64,000 nt of DNA, taken from positions 1,116,001 through 1,180,000 of the forward strand of contig JBLDXI010000032.1 in NCBI GenBank assembly GCA_047495785.1, written 5' to 3'. Under the pieces are notes generated by a model, which saw only the letters and a list, made by a program, of their open reading frames with translations, was not told the origin of the DNA and ran no database searches. Shown in pieces: positions 1 through 10,258 of this stretch. Each line of letters begins with the position of its first letter. Position 1 is the first letter of the stretch. Source of the stretch: Lepidodermella squamata (lineage: Eukaryota; Gastrotricha). A program made the translations under genes and the position numbers.

Positions 1-279
1 AGGTTAAAGACAAACCTCTACGAGTAAGTTCAGCGATGTAAATGGAAAATTTAGTGATAACTTGCGCCTACCACAGTTACTGGAGTGCTACAAGTGAAGA
101 ACAAGCCGAAGTCTCACAACAGATCTTGCAAATGAAATCAAAATAAAAGCTTTAAAACGATTTCGAGGCAAATCTTCGGCGAAAATGAAAATGAAATTTC
201 CCACGCATGAATGCAATGAGAGAGACTTCTTTATTATTTTGTTTCGTTCGACGACGTCAACTGAGTCTTTTTTGTTGAA
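1..279. other. intergenic, nothing recognised
   Basis: I see no convincing reading frame, RNA gene or repeat before the TATG microsatellite. The stretch is moderately AT-rich. Confidence 0.4.
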
Positions 280-445
280 ATGTATGTATGTATGTATGTA
301 TGTATATTAGCGTTGGATTCGCACTAAGGCGGTCTTCCATCCAACGGACGCAGATGGGCGCGTCGAGGTAAGGTGGCGAGTTACATCTTCTTTGTGTAGA
401 CGAAATCGTCCACGTATTCTGCTTTCAGCAGTACTTTCAGGAGTT
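280..445 (-). repeat. dispersed repeat copy 1: TATG microsatellite plus ~135-bp unit
   Basis: A TATG microsatellite (280-306) is followed by a unit of about 135 bp (311-445). The unit recurs nearly identically at 5750-5884, again next to a TATG run. Read on the minus strand, the unit ends in GTGCGAATCCAACG followed by a CATA-type tail. That is the usual look of the 3' end of a non-LTR retrotransposon with a tetranucleotide tail. Identification as a retrotransposon 3' end is inference; the two-copy repeat itself is directly visible. Confidence 0.7.
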
Positions 446-847
446 AGCGAAACTCCTAAACTTGAAAATAACCCGCCAAAAGACGTTCTTGGTTTTCAAA
501 TGAAATAAAATAAACAAGAATTTTTTAATTACGTTATATTATAATGCTAAAATTAATTGAATAATGAAAAAAGCACAGCCTAGCACGCCGACGGCCAGCA
601 CGACCGAGCACGCCGATCGCCGAGCAAAAAAAAACGTGCTAGCAAGCTTGCCTTCTTTCACTTTCATCAACTTGATCTTGCGAAGCATACTTGCGTGGAA
701 AAGTCTTTGTAGTCTGAAATCTGAATAATTTGAAATTTTCTATTGGTTAAAATAAGTTATTTTTTCCAACAATATGGCTTTTATTGCATAGGTTTTTCAT
801 TTGTATTTTGTACTTTTGTACTTTTGTACTTTTGTACTTTTGTTGTA
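446..847. other. upstream region of the 848-2898 gene
   Basis: Non-coding, AT-rich sequence. It holds a CAGCACG/CCGA-rich patch at about 578-630 and a degenerate tandem of TACTTTTG units at about 800-842, immediately before the start codon of the next gene. No TATA-box assignment is attempted. Confidence 0.4.
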
Positions 848-2898
848 ATGGCTGAATTTTTCCGTGGTGTTTTGCCGCCGGCCGTTGGATCGCGTGCTCT
901 CGCCAACGATGGCGTGGTCAACGACGGTGTGGCCATCAGCGGCCATCAGCGGCAATCAGACGATTTGGCCACCATCAGCGGTGTGGTCATCAGCAGGGAA
1001 CAGCACAACTCCAACAGCACAACGCTTGTAGGTTTCATTTACATTTTTTTATTTTTGTTACCATTTCGAATGCTCTTGATCATGCATTAAACAACTTTTG
1101 ATACTGTTTCCTTCAATTGAGCCTTTTCCATTCATCTGTTACATAATACTGTAAAGCCATGAATTTCTTGTTTAGCGAATTTAATTTCTGCGTGACCGAT
1201 TTTTACACCCATTTGCAAAAAGTCCTCGTAGGACATATGATTTTACATTATTTGTATTGCATTTATTTGGAGTTTATTTGTATTTTCAGGAGCATCAGTA
1301 TTTCTACATAGCGATAATCGCCGTCACCAGCGTAACCGGAGCTATTGTGATTTGTTGTTGTTGTCTTTACATATTCACAAAAACCAGAGCTCTACGTGCT
1401 CGAATCGTCGGTAAGCTGTAATTAATTTGCTTATTTTTTCATTCATGCTTTCTACTTCAGGCTGCCTCCGAGAGCGCGCCTTTGTTAGCGTTGACATTGG
1501 TTTGTTTGTTTTTGGTTGCTAGATTCTTGTAATATTTTTTTCAACTCTAGAAACGATTCGCGGCGCGGTTTCGCCTTTGCTGGATAGGGTAGCAACGCCG
1601 TTTCGGCGTGCGTTCGCTCACCTGAGAGATGCTGGGCCATCCGTTGCTGCTGCCTCACCGGATGGAAACATTGGTAAAAGCTGAAACCCGAAATCGTAAT
1701 TATCATGATTATTCGTTTTTGCAGAATCTTGCGAATTTAAGGAGCCTGATCATCCTCAAGTGCCAGGTTTTGATTTGATTATCACACATTTCATTTGGCT
1801 AACATTGTTTTACCTAGGATCTTCTGAGATTGGGCCAACTCCTCGTGTCCCCGTGAAGCATGCTCGGGTCTGCGATGCCGATGCGAATGCCGCTGAACTC
1901 CGCGCCGCTAATGCCATGCGGCTCTTTCACATGGCGGAAGAACAGCGTGCCCGCCAAGAGGCGGCTACGCATGAAGCTGTACATTACGCTCGCGCGGCAG
2001 AGGCCCGTGCGGAGGTTGCCAATGCGCGAGCTGCGGCTGCCGAAGCACGGGTCGCTGCTGCAGAGGCGCAAGTTGCCGAGGCGATGGGCCTTCTACATGC
2101 CATCGAAAATGCGATTACCGCTGAGCAGCAGCGGCTGGCTCAGTTACATGCTCAGTTACATCCGCCCAATTTCCATCTAACGCCTGGTTAGTTAACAATA
2201 TTTTACACCCTGTTTTTATAATTTATATATTTTTACAGGAGAGGAGGTTTCGGTCGATACAAATTTGTTCTCTACCCCAACGGCTCGCTCGCTCACTGGA
2301 AACAACGGTATCAACGATTTGTTATACTTGTTAATTTTGTTTTAAAGTCTGAATTGGTTTTATAGACCCTACTAATGCTGCGCTGCCACCATCTTCATCT
2401 TCATCATCTTCAACTTCATCTTTACCGGAATGGCGACCCGACTCGTCAGGTTCAGAGTCTGATCATGCTCCGGCTGGTTCGACTGCTTCGACTGGTTCGA
2501 CTGCTCCGGCTGGTTCGACGGCTCCGGCTGGTTCGACTGCTCCGGCTCCGGCTGGTTCGACTGCTCCGGCTCCGGCTGGTTCGACTGCTCCGGCTCCGGC
2601 TGGTTCGACTGCTCCGGCTGGTTCGACTGCTCCGGCTGGTTCGACTGCTCCGGCTCCGGCTGGTTCGACTGCTCCGGCTCCGGCTGGTTCGACTGCTCCG
2701 GCTGGTTCGACTGCTCCGACCGACCAGAAAAACATGCAGGACGCTACAGCCGTTCGTTGCTACTGCAAAACCGGCTGTTTAGCCCAGTGCGGCTGCCGCA
2801 AAAATAACCGGCGTTGTAGCCCGGCGTGCTTCTGCGTAAGGTGGTTTAACTGTCAAAACACTGTGACAGTTAAACCACCTTGCGCAGAGGGCAATTAG
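848..2898 (+). CDS. single-pass membrane protein with Ala-rich coiled coil, Ser/APAGST tract and Cys-cluster tail
   Basis: Spliced by eye as seven exons: 848-1027, 1290-1410, 1551-1673, 1725-1766, 1818-2186, 2239-2307 and 2366-2898. All introns after the first are phase 1. The product is about 480 residues. An N-terminal segment of about 60 residues has no clear signal peptide. A hydrophobic segment at about 65-90 ends in four Cys and is followed by basic residues, so it is probably a membrane span. Next come an Ala/Glu/Arg-rich coiled coil of about 110 residues (exon 5), a Ser run, and about 14 units of STAPAG. The tail has the spacing C-x-C-x3-C-x3-C-x-C-x5-C-x3-C-x-C, reminiscent of CXC-type zinc-binding domains (TSO1/tesmin and some transposon proteins). 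I do not recognise the whole protein. The last codons lie inside a perfect inverted repeat (2832-2887). The exon chain keeps one frame throughout, which supports a real gene. A membrane span together with a nuclear-type Cys cluster is odd. Confidence 0.6.
2467..2717 (+). repeat. coding minisatellite (APAGST / PAGST units)
   Basis: Tandem 15- and 21-bp units built from GCTCCGGCTGGTTCGACT are fully in frame with the last exon of the 848-2898 gene. They encode a Pro/Ala/Gly/Ser/Thr-rich linker. Unit number is probably polymorphic, as is usual for such arrays (inference). Confidence 0.85.
2832..2887. repeat. 24-bp inverted repeat with 8-nt loop at the end of a coding exon
   Basis: The arms 2832-2855 and 2864-2887 pair over 24 positions with a single G-T type mismatch. 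The loop is AAACACTG. The structure spans the last codons of the 848-2898 gene, just before its stop at 2896-2898. It could be an mRNA 3'-end hairpin or the scar of a small foldback insertion that supplied the C-terminus. Confidence 0.85.
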
Positions 2899-4320
2899 AT
2901 TGGTTTGATCTTTGCTCTCAGATCGCGTGCTCTTCAGTCACAGAACCATTAGATTTGTCAATTAAATTGCTGCGACATTCATAAAGTTGAGCATGCTGCT
3001 CAGTTTCAAAAATTGATTTGCTCCTCAATCTTATTTTTGATTGTAGATTTTCGATTTTTTGAACGATCATCTTCTTCTTATTTCTTATTTTTCTTCTTAC
3101 TCGCTGCGTTAATAAATCTTCAGCATTCTTCGCATTCTTCAGCGTTAAAAAACGCTGCGTTTGCTTATTATTTCTTATTTTTCGATGGTTTTAACTCTTG
3201 ATCATTTGATACTCGCGCCTGAAAAACTATTGTTTTTGACCGGTTTCGACTCTTACTTACCGTGATGCGGATAAATAAATACTACAAAATATAACTGCTC
3301 AAATGAGACGTGGCAAGCGATTTCGGCCCTATCTCTATCTTCGCAGTCATTTGAAAATTGGGTGTTGCGCAATAATGATTATGCGTCAGCTGTTGCCTTT
3401 TCAAATGCCTGTGAAGATAGAGATAGGGCCGAAATCGCTTGCCACGTCTCAAATGAATAATATCATAATATGTCGCCTAGTTGTTTCGCAACGATTATAA
3501 CTCTTACGCCTGTTATACAACTTTTTCATCTTCTTCCTTCGTCTTCGTGGCTGCCTTTTCCTTCGTGCCTTTTTCGTCGTGCCTGCCCTAATTTGATATT
3601 TTTTCATCTTTTTGACTCTTGCTCGTATTTTTGTTACTGCTTCGAATCAAAACTCTTGCTGTTACGAGTTACGAGTTAGTTGTTGTTAGAGTACTCTTAC
3701 TACTCCTGTTATTGCTTGACACTGTTTTGGCTCATACCTTACATCAAATTGCTCAAATTGAATATTTAGTCAAATATTTGGAATATGAATAATATTTAGT
3801 CAATAAATAGTACGATTTGGTAATTTGATAATTGATCTTTTCATTGTTTTTCATTCGAGAATCGGCGACTTTGCTGCCACAGGATGTACCATATATGCCG
3901 CAATAACATGCCATATATGCGCGGGGAAGTCGAATTTTCCTCATGAAAATGACCCGCGCGATTGTTCAAGTCAAGTTCTTAACATGAGCTGTCGATCGGT
4001 TCACTAAAGTGTGCCATCTTTCAAATATTGGCACTGATCGTTCTATTCATTTTGGCAATGCGAACATCAAATTCAAATCGAAAAATAAGTTCTCCCACGG
4101 AGCCGTCTGAGTCATCCCATCATTATCGAACAAGAAAATGAACCTTTCTAGCTGCAAACAGTGAATTTATTCTCAACTCCTCAACACTTCATCAACACTA
4201 TAATTTTAACATAACATAACTATATAATTTCAACACTGTAATTATTGTTCTAAAATATTATAATAATGAATGCTCTGGAACAGCGCATAAATCTAACGTT
4301 TAGGTAGAGCAAAATAATAA
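2899..4320. other. intergenic region containing one foldback element
   Basis: No supported gene. It contains the MITE-like element at 3305-3450. Open frames here are short, low-complexity or shadows of the inverted repeat. The rest is AT-rich with Phe/Ser-coding-like pyrimidine runs and no recognisable protein. Confidence 0.5.
3305..3450. mobile_element. MITE / foldback element with 52-bp terminal inverted repeats
   Basis: Terminal inverted repeats 3305-3356 and 3399-3450 match over 52 bp with two mismatches. The outer ends read GAGACGTGG and CCACGTCTC, with a centre of about 42 bp. AAAT flanks both sides (3301-3304 and 3451-3454), consistent with a 4-bp target-site duplication. It has no coding capacity. 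The family is not assigned. Confidence 0.8.
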
Positions 4321-5126
4321 TCAAGTTTTCGAGTTACAATAACAGCAAAACCACTTCAGCTTTACGATTGACTGAAATTGCGAGAACTCGCGATTGGTCA
4401 GCAATGAACAAGTTTTGTGAAAATACATATGGCAACAAGAGCACTCAATAGACAATTGTTCTTTTCGCGAATTAGGGTGGCTAAGATCTGAGAGACAGGC
4501 TCCGCAAGGCCATTGATATTTCAACTTTTTTGAGATAGATACAGGAAAATGCCGACATGACCGTTTGGTGAAATTTTGAAGAACGTTTGATGACGCTGGA
4601 CGGCGCCTATTGAAGGAGCCTAGGTCTCGATGTAGCAGCTGCCTTATGAAATCCTGAATCCGATCAAGGCTTGGAGTCGTTAAGAACGGGTTGTTTTCAT
4701 TCATGGCTGACAACTCTTCGTGTATTTTCGAAGCTGTTTTTAGCCTGAAGTTTTCTTCTATAAACGCCTTACTGCCAACTGACATTCGAGAGATTTGGTA
4801 TGGTAATGGATGAGTTGGATGGCTATTAGCAGAGCGTTGGAATATCATTTCTCCGTTATCATAAATCGTCAATAAGGCCGTAGATCGACACTTCTCACTC
4901 GTTGTTTCGGCTAAGAACCTCCCATACCCCCTACAGCGAAAATAAAAAGAACGTCTTCCAGAACCTGAAAAAGACTTATTATAATTAATCGAATATATCA
5001 CATGTCCTGATTCCCACCAAGTTTTCTGGAATAGGTGAATTGAAGTTCTGGATAATTATCTTGTATATACTTCTTAGCAGCTAGAATTGAAGCACCAGCA
5101 GCAAATTTTACTTGGATTACATGCAT
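4321..5126 (-). CDS. FLYWCH-like plus PHD-like zinc-finger protein (possibly transposon-derived)
   Basis: The main minus-strand frame is 5001-4321. Its N-terminal part has the look of a FLYWCH module (Tyr/Cys/Arg spacing, CRSTALL, then HPTHP). The C-terminal 60 residues carry C-x2-C, C-x2-C, H-x2-C and C-x2-C in the order of a PHD/RING-like double zinc site, ending in the motif WFCCYC. An upstream frame starting at 5126 (LAAKKYIQDNYPEL) probably forms a first exon joined through a short intron. The exact donor/acceptor pair is ambiguous, so the start is uncertain. FLYWCH modules are common in Mutator-like transposons and in proteins domesticated from them; PHD-like fingers also occur in transposon proteins. 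No transposase domain is seen here. A DNA-binding or chromatin role is inference only. Confidence 0.5.
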
Positions 5127-5159
5127 TTCGATTTAAGTAGTATTAATCATCCCTAGAAA

Positions 5160-5445
5160 CTAAGAAGATGTGACAGGCGCAAAGAAGCCGTGCGCAAAAA
5201 GCATTAGCAAAAAAATCAGCAAAAAAATCAGGAAAGTTGGAGGGCGCCACAACAGCCTATAATCAGTGGCTTTTCCACTCACTCAGCGAAGCCTACAAAC
5301 GCCGTCGTAGCAAGAAAGCTACCAGAAGACTTATTTGGAGAATGATTTACAAAAGTAGAGAATATTTACATGAGGTAATTCCACGGAGCCAAAAATAGAG
5401 TATTATTTAACGCCGGAACTATAAGACACTACTATACTTCCAGAA
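5160..5445. other. possible orphan coding fragment (plus strand, about 5229-5376)
   Basis: A short plus-strand frame encodes a basic, Trp/Tyr-containing segment (AYNQWLFHSLSEAYKRR), followed by GAG|GTAATT, which resembles a splice donor. I find no credible partner exons. The fragment may be decayed transposon sequence. Confidence 0.2.
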
Positions 5446-5721
5446 CTATAAGAAAATAAAGTGTATTATCATCGGCTTGACTAGCGACGAGGGTGCCTCG
5501 TGCCTCGGGGTCTCAGGATCCCTGCTGCACGTCCACATGGTTTTAGCCGGGTGGACCAGTCGTTTGCCTGGCACATTCACCCATCGCAATCGCAGGAGAA
5601 CTTCATCAGGACTGACGTCGAGAACGGCACGAACGGCTTCGTTTTGCGCGTGTTGAAGACGATCCAGCTGGGTCTTGCAACCTTGATCGATGACGGCGTC
5701 GCAGTAGTTGAACTTCGACCC
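5446..5721 (-). mobile_element. fragment of a non-LTR retrotransposon reverse-transcriptase C-terminal region
   Basis: The minus-strand frame contains SKFNYCDAVIDQG followed by a TQLDRLQHAQNEAVRAVL-type stretch. That is the typical region after the reverse-transcriptase palm/thumb in Jockey/CR1-like ORF2 proteins (the S..DY....L..LQ..QN.A.R motif). Only about 70 residues survive. On the minus strand its 5' side abuts the CATA tail of the repeat at 5725-5884, so the two pieces form a junction of different elements or a rearranged copy. Confidence 0.6.
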
Positions 5722-5724
5722 ATC

Positions 5725-5884
5725 ATGTATGTATGTATGTATGTATGTACGTTGGATTCGCACTAAGGCGGTCTTCCATCCAACGGACGCAGATGGGCGC
5801 GTCGAGGTAAGGTGGCGAGTTACCTCTTCTTTGTGTAGACGAAATCGTCCACGTATTCTGCTTTCACTAATACTTTCAGGAGTT
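5725..5884 (-). repeat. dispersed repeat copy 2 with TATG microsatellite
   Basis: The unit 5750-5884 is nearly identical to 311-445 and is again adjacent to a TATG run (5725-5748). The two copies are about 5.4 kb apart in the same orientation. They are interpreted as 5'-truncated insertions of one non-LTR retrotransposon, retaining only its 3' end and tail. Confidence 0.75.
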
Positions 5885-6173
5885 CATCTCTGAGGATCTT
5901 CGGGTTCTTCGGATTCTAGCAGCACGAAATCGAAAGCTGAGATGGTGAGCTTGTCGAGGGATCAATTCATTTTTAGAAGCTTTTTAATCTTGAAGTTTAT
6001 AATTTCTCTTTCAAAATGAATATCAAAATCTTTCAAGTTATGAATGTAAAATTACATTTTACCAGATTTTTATTCTCTAATAAGGGCCTTGACAGAACAA
6101 AAGCTTCCTTTGTCAATCATCCACTTTTGGCGCGCTTCGTCTTGCGTTCATTTTTTCGACTCCTTGTTGCAAA

Positions 6174-7848
6174 ATGAATGCTACGACATATTATCTGATA
6201 ACAATTATCGCCATCTATGCTCATGTCGATGGAAAAATTGAAAAACGCACGGTGAAACTATCTCCTGTTTTGGAGAACCCTCTTGCTGATGCGCCAGATA
6301 TCGACTGGGAAAATGTGACGGATGGGTTTTTTACCGGGCCAGTAAATACCGAGTGTGAGACAGTAGCTTACATTTGGGGTAAGTATTTGGATTCATTTTC
6401 GAACATTGATCGCTAAAAAACATGTTTTTCTCTAAAGAGGGGCATTACTATCTTGGAAAACTTATGGCTGTAAAAACGGGCAAAGATAAACGAGACTGTG
6501 GAGATAAGGTGAGCCCTTTAACCTGACTTAAACATCATTGGGTTCGTTTTCATGACTCAGATCATCAAAGATATGAAGGAGGTTGTCAAAAAAACATTTC
6601 CTCTCACTGCAGATGATTTGGTGAGCAAATTATTTTAGTGAACATGAGTTAACTCAAGTGAATTTTATTGTTAGAAATCCTACACTTTCCGGATTCTTGT
6701 ATGTATCAATCCCTCTTATGAAACTGCCTGCAAAGAGGGAGCTGATATTTTGGCTTGTATGAAGGTTATTTAATTGCTTAATCTTTCAATTTGATGAATT
6801 TCTATTAAAAGGCCTTTGACGAGAAGAATACTGGAAACTTACTCCCTGGATTGGTATGTAATAAGCATTTTTCCAGAGCAGTTTGCTCATTTGATTTATT
6901 CTCAGATATCCATAGCTTACTTTATCGACTTCGCTGAGGACACAAGCTGCATGCTGCGTAGCTATTCGAAGGTGTGGCTTACTCAAACGCTATGGGATCT
7001 CAGTGTTTCCGTTCCGGTGAGAGAAATGTTCACAAACTGGATACCAAGTTTAGTCAGGGCCATTTCTCTGGCTTATACCCCTATTCAATCCACGCTTGAA
7101 TATTTTGCGAAAAAATCCACCCTGGTCCGGGAAGTTTTAGCTCAGGTACGTTTCTGGCAAACGATGATCATAATTTTGACTTTAATTGTCTTAGATTTCA
7201 ATTTTTATCATCAGAAGTCCGAATTTTTCAGCCTATCAGTGCTATTTCTACATCGTGGTAGCTTTGTATCTATTATACCAATATTACTACTCGGGATCAG
7301 ATTCTATGCGAAACAGGCTACTAATGCAACTAATGCTACTGGCGGTCTGCGGTGCCTTGGAATTAGTTGTAACAAGCTATGCAACCGAGATAAAGATTTA
7401 TGACACGGTCATAGTAACCCAATTTGTCGCTCTATCGCTGCGTTATTTATATGTGAGCGAGCTATATCTTAACCGACCTCTGATGTGGTATTTATCTCTC
7501 ATTTACATCTTATCTTTTTTGGCTGTTGCGCGCATGATTGAGAAATACATGAATAGAGAAGATGGTGGTGGTGGTGGTGTGACAAACGATTCAGACCGTG
7601 AGGTTATTGCTACTAATAAAATTGAGCCCATAGTTAATTTGAAAACTACTGAAACAAGTAGCAGACTAGCCTCCGATCCATCTTCGTCTGTCTTGCGATC
7701 TGGAAGAAGAATCGTCCATAGCGAAAGCAGTCGTGTCATTGCCGAAGAAAAACGTGACGTGGGCAACAATGAATCGTCATCTAAGAGCGAAGAAAGTCGT
7801 TCAAGTATTATTCAGCCTTTGATCAATCGCTTTCGGCCATTTCGATAG
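6174..7848 (+). CDS. secreted/ER-targeted multi-pass membrane protein, KAR5/Brambleberry-like
   Basis: Seven exons inferred: 6174-6378, 6438-6508, 6561-6620, 6675-6764, 6812-6853, 6906-7145 and 7240-7848, giving about 438 residues. A signal peptide (about 1-20) is followed by a lumenal region. That region holds paired cysteines spaced like the Cys-rich domain of KAR5/Tht1/Brambleberry nuclear-fusion proteins (C..., VCINPSYETAC, ILACMK, then FIDFAEDTSCMLRSYSKVW). An amphipathic stretch, three or four hydrophobic spans (about 225-340) and a polar Ser/Arg-rich tail follow. KAR5-family proteins act at the nuclear envelope during nuclear fusion. The similarity is a pattern-level impression, not a measured alignment. 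The next gene downstream encodes another nuclear-envelope-type protein. The last intron uses a second AG (TATCAG) to keep frame; the nearer AG would break it. Confidence 0.45.
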
Positions 7849-8110
7849 TATAGATCTTGCTACTTTAACCAGCAACAAGGAACTCTTTAGCAAGGAACTC
7901 TAGCATGTTGTAGGTAACCTAAGGAAATCTCCGCCTCTGGCTTTTTATTGATAATTGATATTGATATTTGATATTGCAAAATATTGCGTTTTATTAGTAG
8001 TCCTTTAACTCTTGTGCGCGAATCTAGCCAATTAATTATTATTTTGTGGTTATCATCTTCATTTTTCCTTTTTGCACGCCTTCTAAGAATGTAAATTCAC
8101 TGTCAATTAT

Positions 8111-8116
8111 AATAAA
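8111..8116 (+). terminator. polyadenylation signal AATAAA for the 6174-7848 gene
   Basis: AATAAA lies about 260 bp after the stop at 7848 and 55 bp before the next start codon. Its position fits a 3' UTR end, and it shows how tightly the two genes are packed. Confidence 0.5.
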
Positions 8117-8170
8117 ATACAAGTGTGATCTATTATTTGATAATTATAGCTACCCACAACTAAGAAATAA

Positions 8171-9726
8171 ATGTTTAATTTTCTAAATTTCTCTCACATT
8201 TTAGTCAGTTTTATTTATCGTATGGCATACCGCAAATTTCACGCAGAGTTTAATGTTCTAACGATAATTTGGAGCTCAGCAATTCTATCTGAGGCATTCT
8301 GTTTAACAACCAACAACTGCGAAAATTTCGAAGAAATTAGTGTTCCGCCGTGGGCCCTCGTTGAGGATGGGGCATACCAGATTTCCTTTTCAGACTATTC
8401 GCCGCCGATCCCTTCTCAAGTGTGCTTAACTAAGTCGGAATTATGGCAACTTAATTATTTATTTTGGATAAACAAGGTAAGGTTTTGGTTTGCCTTTTGG
8501 ATATTTAATGAAAAACTTTATGCCAGTACCGAATAATACCAGCATCAATACAAGATGTGGCTAAATTGGAGATTTATACTGGCAACGATTGCTCTGAAAA
8601 GCTCGCTGCTAGATGCTGTGCAGTAACTGCAAACCGTCGTTCGCCCGGCATTCTTCAGATTATGTCACTATTTCTACCAAGCTTATTTGATGCATCAGAC
8701 GAGGACGATAAAGATGCCTTCGAGACGGCGCTTGTGTCGGCCTTTGATTACTACAGCATTGCTATATGCCCCTTGAATTCGACTGTCGATCTGCAATTGG
8801 CTGAAAGTTATTTTGATTTTAATAATTTCATTGTCACGCTAACAGGTGTTCTAATGGTTGTAGCATCGAAATGGCTAACTGAAACGAATCTAGCTTATTA
8901 TAGTTTTTGTTCGATGAGCGGAAGTTTAGCGGGGATAGCTGCTGCGTTTTATTTTATATCACAATTGTACAATACTAAAAGGCCTGTTGCCTATGTGTTG
9001 CTGTCATTTATCGCTGGATCATATGCCTCTTTTGAATACCTAAATTATACGATTGATAATGCACATAATATTTTATACGCCTTAATATTTTTGTGTTCTT
9101 GCTCTGCGTTTGTTATTTCTTGGATAAACGGTCCTTTGGTCTCGAGTAGGCCGAAAATGGCGATAAACGTTGTTTTGATCATAACGGGCTTTTTTTTAAT
9201 ATATTACGGAACCTCATTCAAGCCACAACATACAGCGTTATTTTTCGTGCCAAGTTTTACCTTTTTAGTTTATTCCAGCTTAAAGAATACAATTTATATG
9301 AGCCTAGCCCTAATAACTGGAAAAAAATCCGTGGAGACTGGCCCTGGAGTTGCCGTAGTTGGGAATGGTCTTGACGATGCGACAGTTGGCGCTAGCCCCA
9401 AATCTAAAGCCCCTACAGCTGTAGAGACTGAACAAGTTCCCAGCGTGGTAGCTGTAGGTCTTGCAGGAGAAGGCAGAATAGATACGCCGCCTACCAGACT
9501 CATTGCTTTTCCTTATATTTCTGAAGCAGAATTTGAGTATCAAAGTATACAATATACCGCTGAACAGCTAACTGCCTTGCGCAATTTTGCTACCGCTAAT
9601 ATGGCAACCGTAGTTGCTAGGATAACCCATCTTCGTCAATTTATGGCATTTCTAACCGGAGTTAATTTATATGTAGTTAGACAGGAAGCCCAGCCGTCCG
9701 CCCAGGCAAATGATGTTGTGCAATGA
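8171..9726 (+). CDS. NEMP/TMEM194-like nuclear envelope integral membrane protein
   Basis: Two exons, 8171-8476 and 8527-9726, give about 501 residues. An alternative start at 8222 gives a cleaner signal peptide. The N-terminus is hydrophobic. A lumenal region of about 180 residues with several cysteines comes next, then about five membrane spans (roughly 205-375), then a cytosolic/nucleoplasmic tail. The tail ends in a block FPYISEAEFEYQS followed by YTAEQLTALRNF, matching the conserved C-terminal region of NEMP proteins (the EEF..Q...T...L..LR pattern after the last span). NEMP proteins sit in the inner nuclear membrane, bind Ran and emerin-type partners, and are needed for fertility in animals (family knowledge). 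The Val/Ala-rich linker at about 380-430 is not family-typical. Assignment is from topology plus this tail motif. Confidence 0.6.
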
Positions 9727-10258
9727 CGAACATTATTATAATCTCACATGAATATGATTTATAATGCCATTATGATGAAGGTCCCGCAATATTTTTTGCA
9801 TGCAATCTTTGGACTTTCTCAATGTTCTTGCGTTACCTATAAAACCGAAAACAACTACAGTGCAAGTCGTCTAAATCGGACTCGGGTCGCGCTCGGGTCG
9901 CTCGGGTCGCTCGGGTTGCGAATTCCAGACTCCCAAAATCCGTCAGGTTTATACCACCAGACCGGTTGAGAATGAAGTCCACACTTTTGGACTCAAAAAC
10001 TTCCGGTTTAGACAACTTTCACTGTATATTATAAATATTATACCGATCTCATCTCACAATAAAATTATATTGTATAAGCTAGAAAGTATTTTTTATAAAA
10101 GTTTTCTTATATTTCTTATTGCTTCTTTGTTTATTTCTCCGTTTTCCGCACATTAACCAACAATTAAACCGTTAAACAACTCCGTTAAAAAGTGTGATGT
10201 GCATTTCAGCTATTTAAATTTATTCTAACTTTAGTCGATTAATTTTTTGAGAATATTT
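9727..10258. other. intergenic region with one TA-flanked MITE
   Basis: No gene seen. It contains the 9858-10024 element. The remainder is AT-rich and probably holds the promoter of the small membrane gene at 10259. Confidence 0.5.
9858..10024. mobile_element. small TIR element (CAGTG...CACTG) with TA target site
   Basis: The ends read CAGTGCAAGTCGTCTAAATCGG and the inverse CCGGTTTAGACAACTTTCACTG, about 22 bp with a few mismatches. TA lies on both outer sides, consistent with a TA target-site duplication of Tc1/mariner-type elements. Inside is a GC-rich run of CTCGGGTCG units. It is about 167 bp long and non-coding. Confidence 0.65.

Noticed and set aside
280-306. TATG repeat considered as a CRISPR-like or telomeric repeat
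   Set aside because: It is a simple microsatellite with no spacers; eukaryotic context rules out CRISPR.
2463-2735. Minus-strand frame of repeated AVEPAGA
   Set aside because: Shadow of the coding minisatellite on the plus strand.
2375-2782. Plus-strand Arg/Leu-rich repeat frame
   Set aside because: Alternative frame of the minisatellite; the spliced APAGST frame continues into the Cys cluster and is preferred.
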